64,000 nt of DNA, taken from the NCBI GenBank assembly GCA_963788305.1, contig CAWBGK010000004.1:1-64000 (forward strand), written 5' to 3'. Of the stretch, positions 8,384 to 17,734 are shown one piece after another. The notes under the pieces are model-generated. The model saw nothing but the letters and a program-made list of their open reading frames with translations. It searched no databases and was not told the DNA's origin. The position numbers were made by a program, and so were the translations under genes. This stretch comes from UTCFX2 sp963788305. Its GTDB lineage: Bacteria; Chloroflexota; Anaerolineae; Anaerolineales; UBA4823. Numbering within the stretch: position 1 is the first letter of the stretch; every line of letters begins with the position of its first letter.

Positions 8384-9242
8384 TTGACTGACAATACAGA
8401 TACACGAATGAAGAGGCTTGGTTACCGTACGCCGGCAGATGTCCCGGAGCCCGACCAGCTCGTGCTCGCCGAGTACGTCTCTGGTGGGCGCGTGGTGATT
8501 ATCACCCTGAACCGCCCGCATGCCGATAACGCCATCACGACGGAGCTGGCTGCTCAACTGATTGAAGTGCTTGAGACCATCGCAGCGCGTCCCACCGTGC
8601 GATGTGCCATCCTGACTGGAGCCGGCGACAGAGCCTTCTCTGTCGGCGGCGACCTGTACCAGCGCAAGCAGATGACGAAGGAGGAATGGCTGCGCCAGCG
8701 CCAGGTCTTCGACCGCGTTCTCTACAACTTGCGCAGGTTACGCAGGCCGATCTTCACCGCTGTCAACGGGATGGCCTACGGCGGCGGATGCGAGATGGCC
8801 ATCAGCACGGACTTCATCATCGCCTCCGATGAGGCTCGTCTTCGGCCAGCCCGAAGCGATCGTTGGCTTGAGCGCGGGCGGCGGCTCACCGGTCTTCCTT
8901 CCGCGTTTTCTCCCCCCGGGGATGGCGATGCAGATGCTGATGACCGGAGAACCGATCACTGCCCAGGAGGCTTACCGGCTTGGCATGGTCAATTCAGTCC
9001 ATCCCAGGGCCGAACTCATGAGCGCAGCCCTCAGCATTGCCGAAAAGATCGCAGATAATTCGCCTACGGCGGTGCAGGCGGTCAAGCGCGCCGTTCAAAA
9101 TGGGCAAGGCGAGCCTGTAGAGCAGGCGATCGAGATCATGATGGATGAGCACTGGCGCTCGGTCGTTCATACCGATCGTGTCCAGGGCATCCTCGCCTTC
9201 ACTGAAGGACGAGAGGCCGAGTATCCGGATCCTGACTTTTGA
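8384..9242 (+). CDS. Crotonase / enoyl-CoA hydratase family protein (frameshifted)
   Basis: Two overlapping frames (8384-9058 and 8829-9242) join near 8840 if one base is removed, giving 285 residues, normal for crotonases. The start is TTG at 8384 after an AGGAG site; an ATG follows at codon 9. The oxyanion-hole segment A-Y-G-G-G-C is present before the break. F-G-Q-P-E, holding the position of the first catalytic Glu, follows it. At the usual second Glu region the sequence reads GLSAGGG, so that residue is uncertain. The reaction (hydration, isomerisation or thioester hydrolysis) cannot be assigned. It belongs to the organosulfur island by position. Confidence 0.8.
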
Positions 9243-9353
9243 TGCACAACCAAGTGGCTTGGCTGTTGCTTGAGACGATCGATAGTTCTGCAAGACTGCA
9301 CCTCCAATCCGCTGAGCTGTGCGGCGAAGGTATTGAGTAGGAGAGTATTCTTA

Positions 9354-11088
9354 ATGGAAACTTCCTGGCTTAAACGAAATATCCCGATCCTGTCCTGGCT
9401 GCCCGCTTACGACCGCAGCTGGTTTTCAGCGGATGCGATTGCCGGACTGACCGTATGGGGACTTGTCATTCCAGAATCGATGGCTTATGCCGGCGTTGCC
9501 GGGCTGCCGCCCCAGTTTGGGCTCTACACGCTGGCGGTTTCGCTGCTGGTGTACGCTGTGCTGGGGACTTCGCGCCATCTCTTCGTCCAGCCGACATCGG
9601 CCACGGCGGCGCTGATCGCTTCGACGGTGCCTGCGGTTGTGGTTGCGACCGGAATCGCCGCCAGCGCGGCGGAGATTGATCCTCTGGTGTACGCACAGTA
9701 TGCCGGTGGGTTTGCCCTGGTGGTTGGCCTGGTGTTTCTGCTCGCCGGCCTGGCGCGCCTGGGTTTCATCACCCAGTTCCTGTCCAAGCCGGTGCTGGAT
9801 GGATTTGTCACCGGCCTGGCGGTATATGTCATGGTCGGGCAGCTCAACAAGCTCTTCGGGGTGGCAAAGCCTTCAGGGAACACGGTAGAGAAGTTCTTTG
9901 GGATCCTGCGCGAGCTGCCCGAGGCGAACTGGGTCACCTTTGCCTTAGGGGCGGTCGCACTGGTTCTTTTAAGCCTGTTGCCGCGCTGGAACAAGAAGAT
10001 CCCGGCCGGGCTGGTTGTCCTGTTCGGCTCGATTCTTCTCAGCTCAGCCCTCCAGCTGAACCTCAACTACGAGGTGCACGTCGTCGGCGAGCTGCCTCAA
10101 GGCCTGCCGTCTTTCAGCCTGCCATCTGTGCCTTTTCCGGCGCTTCTGATGATGGTTGCTCCGGCGATCGGCGTCCTGCTGGTCTCCTTCAGCCAGTCGC
10201 TGGGCGTCGCCCGTGAATACTCCGATAAGCACGGTTATGAAATTACCCCCGAATAAGGAATTGAACGCCTTTGCCGCGATCAATGTCTTCAGCAGCCTTT
10301 TCGGCGGTCAAATCGCGGGCGGCAGTATGGCGCCTTCGGCGGTCAACGATGGCGCCGGCGGGCGGTCACAGGTTTCGAGCCTCGTCGCCTGGGGTGCAGT
10401 GATCCTGACGTTGTTATTCCTTACCCCCATCTTCACAAACCTGCCCGAGACGATCCTGGCAGCCCTGATCATTCATGCCTTATGGCACATCGTCGCTTCG
10501 CAAAAGCTGCGCTATGCCCGGCTGATATCCAAGACTGAATTTGCGCTGGGTCTGCTGACGTTTGCAGGCGTGATCTTCATCGATGTGCTGCAGGGCATGC
10601 TCATCGGGCTGGTGAGCGCGATCCTGGTCATGGTCCTTCGATCCAGCCGCCCGCACCTGTCGCAGCTGGGGAAAGCGCCGGATGAGTCCGGCGCCTACAG
10701 GGACCTGGGCCGGCACCCCGAGTACCTGCCCGTGCCTGGCGTGCTCATCTTGCGGCTGGACGCACCCCTGTATTATGCCAACGCGCTGACCGTGCGCGAT
10801 CAAATCATCCGGACGATCAAAGCAACCGAACCACCGCCGGGAGCCGTGCTGTTTGACGCCGCGGTCCAGGACGACCTGGATATCACCAGCTCCGAGATGC
10901 TGAAGGGTCTCATAAAGCGGCTGAACGGTCAAGGAATTTCGACCTATTTTGCCGAGGTGCATCAACCCGTGCTGGAGTTCAGCGCGAAGACCGGCCTGCT
11001 CGATTTGATCGGCGCAGATCATGTCTTCCCAACCGTCGATGCTGCCGTCCGCCAAATCGAGACGAATCAAAATATGGAGAAAAATCTA
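9354..11088 (+). CDS. SulP-family anion transporter with STAS domain (frameshifted)
   Basis: About 578 residues once one C is removed from the C5 run at 10246-10250, which otherwise creates a stop at 10256. About ten to twelve membrane segments begin near residue 25 with the family G-L-T-V-x-G-L-V-I-P-E-S-M-A-Y-A motif. A cytoplasmic STAS domain follows from about residue 450. SulP proteins move sulfate, bicarbonate or other anions. The frame does not stop after the STAS domain: it runs on into the next transporter. A TAA at 11087-11089 exists only in another frame. I end the entry where the next gene's own start lies. Confidence 0.82.
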
Positions 11089-11958
11089 ATGACACTCAGC
11101 GATTTCTTATCTACAATTGCAGGAATATCGGGGCTGCTGTTCGTTGTAACCAGCATGCTGGCGATGAGCTTCAGCCTCAGCGTCCAACAGATGACTCAAC
11201 CGCTCAGGAATGTTCGCCTGGTTGTCCTGGCACTGTTAGCGAACTTCGTTGTGGTGCCGCTGTTCGCTCTTGCCATCACCAGGCTGATCCCCCTGGACCA
11301 ATCCCTGCAGATTGGGGTGATTCTGTTTGGGTGTGCCGCCGGGGCGCCCTTCATCCCTAAGCTTGTTCAAGGAGCAAAGGGGAATGTGGCTTATGCAGTC
11401 GGGTTGATGTTCTTGACCATGGTGGTCACCATCTTCTACCTACCTATCGTCCTGCCGCTGCTTTTGCCAGGCGTTGAGGTCAGCTCGTGGGATATCGCCA
11501 AATCGCTGATTGTGACCATGCTGATCCCGCTGGTGATCGGCATGCTGATCAAGTCGCATTCACCGGACGTTGCCGATCATTGGGCGCCGGTGATGAATAA
11601 GATCTCCACCGTGTCGGTCCTGATCCTGTGGAGTGTGGGGCTAGGAATGAACATCCCCGAGATCCTCAGCTTTATTGGAACGCGCGGCATCGGGGCCATG
11701 GTGTTGTTGTTTGTAGGATCCCTGGCGATCGGCTTGCTGCTCGGCGGGCGTGATCGGGGTGTCCGCACCGCCATGGGGCTGAGCACAGCCAACCGCAATG
11801 GTTCGGCTGCCCTGTTGGTTGCCAGCCAAAACTTCGCAGGAACGGACACCCTGCCTTTTGTGCTGGTTGGGATTGCCCTATCCATACTGATCCTGCTGCC
11901 TGCCGCAAAACTACTGGGCGCACGCAATGAGGCAGCGGCAAGCGAGCTGGCGGATTGA
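11089..11958 (+). CDS. BASS-type transporter, copy 2, in frame with SulP
   Basis: A 289-residue membrane protein of the BASS type with about nine hydrophobic segments and the A-N-R-N motif near residue 240. The ATG at 11089 starts MTLSDF, aligning with copies 1 and 3. A GGAG lies about ten bases upstream, so independent initiation is likely. Yet the preceding SulP frame is open straight into it with no stop, so a natural fusion protein is possible. It is the most divergent of the three copies; for example the acidic L-E-A-R segment after A-A-G-A-P is replaced. The substrate is unknown, and 57 bases separate it from copy 3. Confidence 0.78.
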   Translation: MTLSDFLSTIAGISGLLFVVTSMLAMSFSLSVQQMTQPLRNVRLVVLALLANFVVVPLFALAITRLIPLDQSLQIGVILFGCAAGAPFIPKLVQGAKGNVAYAVGLMFLTMVVTIFYLPIVLPLLLPGVEVSSWDIAKSLIVTMLIPLVIGMLIKSHSPDVADHWAPVMNKISTVSVLILWSVGLGMNIPEILSFIGTRGIGAMVLLFVGSLAIGLLLGGRDRGVRTAMGLSTANRNGSAALLVASQNFAGTDTLPFVLVGIALSILILLPAAKLLGARNEAAASELAD

Positions 11959-11960
11959 AT

Positions 11961-11978
11961 GGATTGTTCAGACAATCC
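11961..11978 (+). terminator. Short intercistronic hairpin between BASS copies 2 and 3
   Basis: A perfect 7-bp stem (11961-11967 with 11972-11978) and a 4-base loop start 3 bases after the stop. No T tract follows; more likely a processing or stability element than a terminator. Confidence 0.35.
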
Positions 11979-12015
11979 GGATTTTGAGTCCAATGGATGA
12001 AGAGGAGATAATCAA

Positions 12016-12888
12016 ATGACTTCTAATGAATTCTTTACGATCATCGCACAGATATCCGGTCTGCTCGGCATCGTAGGCAGCATGTTTGCAATGGGCCTGG
12101 GCCTGACCCTTTCCCAGATCATTCAGCCGTTGAAGAATGTTCGTCTGGTGGTGCTTGCGCTGCTTGCGAACTTCGTGCTGGTGCCTCTGCTCGCCTACGT
12201 CATCACGCGGGTCATCCCGCTCGAAGATTCGCTAAGAATCGGATTGATCGTCCTGGCTACCTGTGCAGGAGCGCCTTTCCTGATCTTGGAGGCGCGAGGC
12301 GCCAAAGCCAGCCTGGCCGTCGCCGTCGGGGTGATGACCCTCTTGATGGTCGTGACCATTTTCTACCTGCCGGTGGTCCTGCCGCTGCTGTTGACCGGCA
12401 TTGAAGTGGATGCGGGGGCGATTGCCCAGTCGCTGATCGTGCTGATGCTGATCCCGCTGATCCTGGGCTTGCTGGTCAAGGCGCACGCGCCCGACACGGC
12501 CAAAAACTGGGCGCCGGCAATGAACAAGATTGGCAGCCTGGGTATCCTGATCCTGCTGGTGGTCGGTTTAGGATTGAATCTAGCCAACGTCATCAGCCTG
12601 ATCGGAACCCGCGGTTTCCTGGCGCTGCTGCTGTTCATCTTCGGCAGCCTGTTGATCGGCTTTGCAGTTGGCGGCCGCGATCCGGGCGTCCGCAATGTGA
12701 TGGGGTTGGGCACGGCGCAGCGTAATGTGTCGGCTGCTATTCTCATCACGCTGCAAAACTTTGCCGGCACAATGGCAGTCCCCTATGTGCTGGTAGCGGC
12801 GATCCTGCTCCCGTTGATCTTAATATCTATTGCCCGCTGGCTGGGCAGTCGCGGCGAGGCAGCTGCGCCGGTGGCACAAGCGGAGTAA
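12016..12888 (+). CDS. BASS-type transporter, copy 3
   Basis: A 290-residue inner-membrane protein, again about nine segments, starting MTSNEF after a GAGGAG site. It is a recent paralogue of copy 1 (4937-5803): both share the segment from the N-W-A-P region to A-Q-R-N-V almost unchanged at the DNA level. It ends with a short Ala/Pro tail. It closes the plus-strand run that starts at 240. Three related carriers in 8 kb suggest either dosage or related substrates. Sodium dependence is presumed from the family only. Confidence 0.8.
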   Translation: MTSNEFFTIIAQISGLLGIVGSMFAMGLGLTLSQIIQPLKNVRLVVLALLANFVLVPLLAYVITRVIPLEDSLRIGLIVLATCAGAPFLILEARGAKASLAVAVGVMTLLMVVTIFYLPVVLPLLLTGIEVDAGAIAQSLIVLMLIPLILGLLVKAHAPDTAKNWAPAMNKIGSLGILILLVVGLGLNLANVISLIGTRGFLALLLFIFGSLLIGFAVGGRDPGVRNVMGLGTAQRNVSAAILITLQNFAGTMAVPYVLVAAILLPLILISIARWLGSRGEAAAPVAQAE

Positions 12889-13255
12889 CCTTGTTTTTGA
12901 TTGAAGCATGTATTGGAAGCCTCAATCCTCTTGCTGCTGATCTTTATACCAGCATTGCACTGGTCTGGCTGTTGTTGGTGGTGAACAAGCTCTAAGAACT
13001 GATCGTGGATTTTTCCGCGTTGCCGGGTGATTCTGCATTTTCGATGCCGGCGTCAGTTTTTTTTGCTCAACGCGAATTCCTTGATCCACTTCATGGATCG
13101 AGGCCGATGGAGACCATTCGATATGAAGCAGGATCCGGTAAAACCAGATGCGATTTGCACGCTTTTACATCAAGAAAATGTTATATCCGCCGCTAATCAC
13201 ACGCGTTTACCGCAAATGGATGACAAACTATAAATAAAGAAAAGGATGGAACAGA
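12889..13255 (+). other. Intergenic region with T8 run
   Basis: No convincing gene. A run of eight T lies at 13057-13064 after a GC-rich stretch with two short complementary blocks (gccgg and ccggc), a weak candidate terminator for the transporter operon. Two overlapping open stretches near 13005-13233 lack ribosome sites and family resemblance. AAAGGA just before 13256 serves the next gene. Confidence 0.4.
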
Positions 13256-14713
13256 ATGAGAAAAGTTGGAATAACCCTGTTGATCTTGATCGCAGTTGCG
13301 CTGGCTTCCTGTGCGCCAGCAGCAACCCCCACCCCGGCTCCCGTCCAACCCACGCAGCCGCCGGTGGACAACCAGGCCACCGTGGACGCGTCCGTGGCAG
13401 CCACTATGGCGGCGCAGCCCCCTGCGCCAACCCAGCCGGCTCCGCCTCCTACCGAGGCAGCAACGCAAGCCGTACCTCCAGGCGCGACCCCAGACCCGAA
13501 TATCCCGGTGGCGGTGGTTCCAACTCCTGCGCCCGGCGAGCCGGCGGCGATCGCCAACTTCAATACACTGATTTACGGCGGTCCGGGGACGAACTATGTC
13601 GTCTATGCAGCCTTCCTGGGCGGCGCGACTGCGAGGGTGGTCGGGAAGAGCGAGGACGGACTCTGGTGGGCCATCAGCGTGCCAGTGGGCGCCAACGGCA
13701 GCGGCTGGGTCGATGCTGCCTGGGTGACGGTCAGCAATGTGGACGGCGTGCCTGTGCTCCCGACGCCACCAGTACCCCCGACCGTCGAGATTCCCGCACC
13801 TGGCCCCGCTGACCCGCAAGCCACGACGATTGTAAACGTCTATGTGCGCAACGGCCCGGCCGCGAGTTTCCCGGCCTTTGGCGTCGCGCCAGCCGGCGCG
13901 AATGCCCGAGTCCTCGGCAAGAGCGAAGATGGAAAATGGTGGGTCGTGCGTCTCAATCCTGATACTGTTGGCGCCGGTTACGGCTGGGTTGAAGCACAAT
14001 ACACGACTGCCCAGAACGTTGAAGGCGTACAGGTAATCCAAACTCCCCAGGCGTCCCCACAATATGCGCCTCCGCCGCCGCCACCTGCTGGCGTCCCAAG
14101 TGCCACCACAGTTGATTTTGTGAATGTGCGCAGCGGACCCGGCACAACCTACCCGGTGCTGGTGATAGCGCCGCCCGGCACCACGGGAGAAGTGAGCGGT
14201 AAGAGCACCGATGGAGGCTGGTGGCAGGTCAAAATCTCCACCCAGTACTCAGCCGATGGCTTTGCCTGGGTTTCAGCCGACTGGGTCTATACCCAGAATA
14301 CCGATAGTATTCCGGTCGTAGAGTCGCCGACCGCCCCGCCGCCGGTGGAATCGACCCCACCGCCCCCCAGCGGCGCTGCAGGTTGCATGCTGGTATCGCA
14401 AAATCCAATCGATGGCACGGTCGTCGGGATCGGAGCGCCATTTAACACTACCTGGGTGCTCCAAAACATCGGCACGACAAAATGGGACCTGAACGAGTTC
14501 GATATCTCCTTCGTCGGTGCGTATAACAATGTTTCCATGCATACTGGTCCAGACCGCTACGATCTGACGACAACGGTAGAACCAGGGATGACTTATAACG
14601 TCACGATACCCATGCTGGCTCCCTTTGGACCGGGCGCATTTGGTGAGGTGTGGCAGATCACGAATGGCAGCCAATCCATTTGCCCCTTCTACGTCTATAT
14701 CACGGTCCAGTAA
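13256..14713 (+). CDS. Lipoprotein with three SH3b repeats and NBR1-type Ig domain
   Basis: A 485-residue exported lipoprotein. The signal peptide ends in the lipobox L-A-S-C (Cys19). A Pro/Ala/Thr-rich linker of about 80 residues follows. Three bacterial SH3-type repeats come next (about residues 98-165, 190-260 and 282-350), each with a G-P-G/A-x-x-Y/F-P start and a G-K-S-x-D-G-x-W-W core. The last 110 residues resemble the Ig-like domain of NBR1-type proteins, with N-P-I-D-G-T-V and a tryptophan-rich core. SH3b repeats usually bind cell-wall or surface ligands. The architecture is typical of Chloroflexota surface proteins. The function is unknown and the frame is intact. Confidence 0.85.
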   Translation: MRKVGITLLILIAVALASCAPAATPTPAPVQPTQPPVDNQATVDASVAATMAAQPPAPTQPAPPPTEAATQAVPPGATPDPNIPVAVVPTPAPGEPAAIANFNTLIYGGPGTNYVVYAAFLGGATARVVGKSEDGLWWAISVPVGANGSGWVDAAWVTVSNVDGVPVLPTPPVPPTVEIPAPGPADPQATTIVNVYVRNGPAASFPAFGVAPAGANARVLGKSEDGKWWVVRLNPDTVGAGYGWVEAQYTTAQNVEGVQVIQTPQASPQYAPPPPPPAGVPSATTVDFVNVRSGPGTTYPVLVIAPPGTTGEVSGKSTDGGWWQVKISTQYSADGFAWVSADWVYTQNTDSIPVVESPTAPPPVESTPPPPSGAAGCMLVSQNPIDGTVVGIGAPFNTTWVLQNIGTTKWDLNEFDISFVGAYNNVSMHTGPDRYDLTTTVEPGMTYNVTIPMLAPFGPGAFGEVWQITNGSQSICPFYVYITVQ

Positions 14714-15066
14714 CTGGGGATCGGACTCCGGAGGATTTGGGATGAGTAATGTTATGCCGTTATGACTTACAAAGTCGATACCCCGTTCACCGGTGTCATC
14801 GGAACCATCAACTGAAAGCCCTTGTGAGCCAGACTGTCGTGATAGAGAATGCTAAAACTGCTTTCTTCGTAGTTACGGCATAAAAAGCTAGCTCAAGAGA
14901 ATAAATGCACCTGCCTCTCTCCGCTCGAGGGGAGTGAGGAGAGAGGCAGGACTGAGCGAAAGGCGACTAATCCAGCGCCTACCGCCGCAGTTGTGCAGGA
15001 ACTTGCAAGTGTAATAAAAGAACTGACAGCAATACACAAGCTGCACGAAAATATAGGGAGACAGCA
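14714..15066 (+). other. Intergenic region before the ClC gene
   Basis: No gene is seen in this 350-base stretch. It contains the 13-bp hairpin annotated separately and, in its first half, a moderately AT-rich segment that could hold a promoter, though no convincing -35/-10 pair stands out. ATAGGGAGA just before 15067 is the likely ribosome site of the channel gene. Confidence 0.4.
14910..14950 (+). terminator. 13-bp perfect hairpin
   Basis: The arms 14910-14922 and 14938-14950 pair perfectly around a 15-base loop. It is preceded by an A-rich stretch and followed by actgagc, without a T tract. Same class as the hairpins at 136, 4181, 7431, 27215 and 61290. Confidence 0.5.
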
Positions 15067-16353
15067 ATGATTGATCCACAAGCAAGGCCTAAACCTTATT
15101 TTCGCCTGATCGTGATGGTCGCGCTGATGGGTATCGTAAGCGCAGGGGTTACCTTTGCATTCCTGGCTATCGTTCATGAAAGCACGCGCCTGATTTGGGA
15201 GCAAACCGCACGGTATCTGGGGTTAGATCTGCGATTGTTCACCTTGCTGATTTGCACATTCGGCGGTTTATTGGTCGGTCTGGTCGTGAAGCTCTTTGGC
15301 GATCACACCGGCATTTTTGCCGAAATGATGCTTGAATTTGGCAAGACCGGACGCTTCGACTACCGCAATGCCCCCGGGATCGTGATTAATGCATTCATCT
15401 CCCTGATCTCTGGCGCCAGCCTGGGGCCTGAGGCGCCGCTGGCAGATGCCTGCGGAGGACTTGGCACCTGGGCTTCGGATCGTCTTGGCCTAGACGAGCG
15501 GGAGACTCGCACGATGGGTTACGGCGGCTTGAGCGCAATGCTGGCTGCCTTTATCACCAACCCATTCAGCGGGGCGCTCCTGGCTTTGGAGTCGGCCCAG
15601 GGCGGAGCGACTGGAGGGCAGCTTTATTTTTGGGGGCTTTTCCCCAGCCTGCTGGCCTCGGCCGTGTCAACGGTTGTTTTTGTGTTACTCAGCGGATCAT
15701 TTTTTGAGACGTTGTACAAGTTCCCGGAATATACACCCCGATTGGTGGATATGTTTTTTGCCGTGCCGCTCAGTTTACTCGGTGGAGCGGTTGGCGTGCT
15801 GTTCATGCTTACGCTAAAACGCCTGCAGCAGCTTTTTCAGCCAATGAAAGGCCGGGTAGTCCTGCGCGCGGTGATCGGCGGCCTGGGAATGGGGATCATC
15901 GGCGCACTCTGGCCGCTGACTATGTTCTCGGGTGAGTCAGAAACGGTTGAGCTGATCGCCAACGCGGCCGAGATTGGCGTGGTGATGCTGATCGTGCTGG
16001 CATTGGTCAAGCTGTTCGCAACAACTCTCCTGCTCGCCACCGGCTGGAAAGGCGGCTACATCTTCCCGATCATGTTCGCCGGCATCGCCCTGGGCCTGGC
16101 CATGGATCTCCTCTTTCCCGGTATTCCAGTTGCGGTCTGCGTTGCGGCGACGATGGCAGGCGCTCTCGTCGCGTCATTAAAAGCCCCGTTGTTTGCAGCG
16201 CTGTTCACATTAGTCCTGGTGCAGAAAGAGACCGCCCCCGTAATTGCAGTCGCCGTTGTCGTCAGCGCTTTGCTGACCGCGTTAATCGCGCTGCGAGCTG
16301 CACGGCGCGCAAGCGCACTGGCACAATCTTCGCCGGAAGTGTCTCATGAATAA
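15067..16353 (+). CDS. ClC-family chloride channel or antiporter
   Basis: A 428-residue polytopic membrane protein. The ClC selectivity motif G-R-E-G-P is represented by G-P-E-A-P near residue 121, keeping the gating Glu. The G-x-F-x-P motif appears as G-G-Y-I-F-P-I-M-F near residue 336. No C-terminal CBS domains are present. The length is normal for bacterial ClC. ClC proteins exchange chloride for protons or conduct anions. It overlaps the next gene by eight bases, so the two are translationally linked. The altered residues around the gating Glu may change ion selectivity (inference). Confidence 0.88.
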   Translation: MIDPQARPKPYFRLIVMVALMGIVSAGVTFAFLAIVHESTRLIWEQTARYLGLDLRLFTLLICTFGGLLVGLVVKLFGDHTGIFAEMMLEFGKTGRFDYRNAPGIVINAFISLISGASLGPEAPLADACGGLGTWASDRLGLDERETRTMGYGGLSAMLAAFITNPFSGALLALESAQGGATGGQLYFWGLFPSLLASAVSTVVFVLLSGSFFETLYKFPEYTPRLVDMFFAVPLSLLGGAVGVLFMLTLKRLQQLFQPMKGRVVLRAVIGGLGMGIIGALWPLTMFSGESETVELIANAAEIGVVMLIVLALVKLFATTLLLATGWKGGYIFPIMFAGIALGLAMDLLFPGIPVAVCVAATMAGALVASLKAPLFAALFTLVLVQKETAPVIAVAVVVSALLTALIALRAARRASALAQSSPEVSHE

Positions 16354-17461
16354 TCTATCCAATCGTCTGGTGATTTACCTGGTTGGGGCAGCCGCGATAT
16401 TCGTGATTCTATTCGGGATACGCGGCTCTGCCTCCATCATCAATCCAATCCTGCTGGCTGCGGTAATCACGATCACCGTCCTGCCGATCCCCAGCCGCCT
16501 GACGAAACGCGGCATGCCCGGATGGCTGGCACTGGTGCTGAGCATCTTGATGGTCGTATTGCTCCTGGGGCTGGTCATCGGCACGGTTTTCTTCTCCATC
16601 ACCAAATTGACCACCGAGCTGCCGGCTTACATGGCAAGCGCTTCGCAGCAAGCCAGTGCGGATCTTTCGACGACGACAGATGCCGAGACAAGTGCGGAAA
16701 TCGAACAGATTACCGTGACCACAGGCGCGGTTGCCCAAAGCCTTCTTGCAAGCGTCATGAACATGCTGGTTCAATTCGGATTGGCGCTGGCGATCTTCTT
16801 TTTTATGATCAGCGCTGCGCTGGCGCTTCCTACCCCCTCTCGATTGGGGTTGGATCCGACTACGTCTATCATCGGACGGATAGCCTCCCTCACCGAAGAT
16901 GTGCGTAAGTATATGACCGTCCTGACGGGGATCAACTTTTTGGTAGGTTTCGGAAATACCATTTTTCTGCTGATCCTGGGGGTGGATTATGCCTTGCTGT
17001 GGGGGTTACTGGCGTGGTTCATGGGATACATCCCTTCGATCGGTTTCATTATCGCCTTGATCCCTCCTGTCCTCATGGCTTATGCACAATACGGCCTGCA
17101 GACCGCGCTGGTCGTCCTTGTCGGCTATATCCTGATCAACGGTGGGGTGCAGAACTTCATCCAACCCAAGGTCATGGGGGATAAGTTGAAAATTTCCCCG
17201 GTGGTTGTATTTGTCGGGTTGTTTATCTGGGGATATCTTTTAGGTGGGATTGGCGCCATCCTTGCCGTGCCCTTGACCCTGCTGGTGCTGATCATCATGG
17301 AGAATTTCGACGGCACGCGGCCCGTGGCGATCCTGATGCGCTACACGGGTGAAGAGTCTAAAGAAGAAAGGAAAGAGGCTGCGAAACACGTTAAAGGTCT
17401 TTGGGGAAAAGTGAAGGGCACTTTAGGTTCCAACCGAGAGCCGAAAGATGTTGCTGAGTAA
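16346..17461 (+). CDS. AI-2E family transporter
   Basis: A 371-residue membrane protein of the AI-2E (PerM/TqsA-like) family. Two N-terminal hydrophobic pairs are followed by a soluble loop (about 90-135), then a cluster of five helices. The family-typical P-x-V-M-G segment appears as Q-P-K-V-M-G near residue 270. Members export small molecules or act as sodium/proton antiporters; the name does not prove AI-2 transport. The start overlaps the end of the ClC gene. The tail is Lys/Glu-rich and cytoplasmic. Confidence 0.85.
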   Translation: MNNLSNRLVIYLVGAAAIFVILFGIRGSASIINPILLAAVITITVLPIPSRLTKRGMPGWLALVLSILMVVLLLGLVIGTVFFSITKLTTELPAYMASASQQASADLSTTTDAETSAEIEQITVTTGAVAQSLLASVMNMLVQFGLALAIFFFMISAALALPTPSRLGLDPTTSIIGRIASLTEDVRKYMTVLTGINFLVGFGNTIFLLILGVDYALLWGLLAWFMGYIPSIGFIIALIPPVLMAYAQYGLQTALVVLVGYILINGGVQNFIQPKVMGDKLKISPVVVFVGLFIWGYLLGGIGAILAVPLTLLVLIIMENFDGTRPVAILMRYTGEESKEERKEAAKHVKGLWGKVKGTLGSNREPKDVAE

Positions 17462-17490
17462 AACCATTGATAATTGTTCGAAACTACCTG

Positions 17491-17519
17491 TTGACAATAG
17501 TATATTTATTATGTATCAT
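17491..17519 (+). promoter_or_regulatory. Sigma70-type promoter upstream of GntR gene
   Basis: A perfect TTGACA at 17491-17496 is followed after 17 bases by TATCAT at 17514-17519. This is the best promoter-like pair in the window. It sits 216 bases before the GntR gene, in an AT-rich gap, and probably drives the regulator and the catabolic cluster behind it. Confidence 0.65.
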
Positions 17520-17520
17520 A

Positions 17521-17531
17521 TTGTTGAACAA
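17521..17531 (+). promoter_or_regulatory. Candidate GntR operator TTGTTGAACAA
   Basis: An 11-base perfect palindrome (TTGTT-G-AACAA) begins two bases after the -10 element, where a repressor would block transcription. GntR/FCD regulators often bind short palindromes with TTGT/ACAA arms. A related half site (TTGTTCGAA) lies at 17474-17482. Autoregulation by the gene at 17735 is inferred. Confidence 0.5.
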
Positions 17532-17734
17532 TCCTACAATCCTACAATGTAGCGCTCTGGTAGATTGCAAGCAACCATGAGTGTAAAATATCTCTGACCG
17601 GAGGGGTTTCGGTAATTGATAATACTTGTTCCGTTGTCTTGCGTTGACCTTTTTCATAGAAGTAAGTTTTGCTGCTGCCATCTGTGTCTCGCCAAATCAT
17701 GCATTTTCACAAATAAGCAATAGCGAATAACAGC

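Noticed and set aside
12891..12995. A 34-codon hydrophobic reading frame after BASS copy 3
   Set aside because: It begins with TTG without a ribosome site and is too short to support as a gene.
13005..13233. Overlapping 63- and 68-codon frames before the SH3b lipoprotein
   Set aside because: No ribosome sites, no family resemblance, and two frames open over the same bases by chance.
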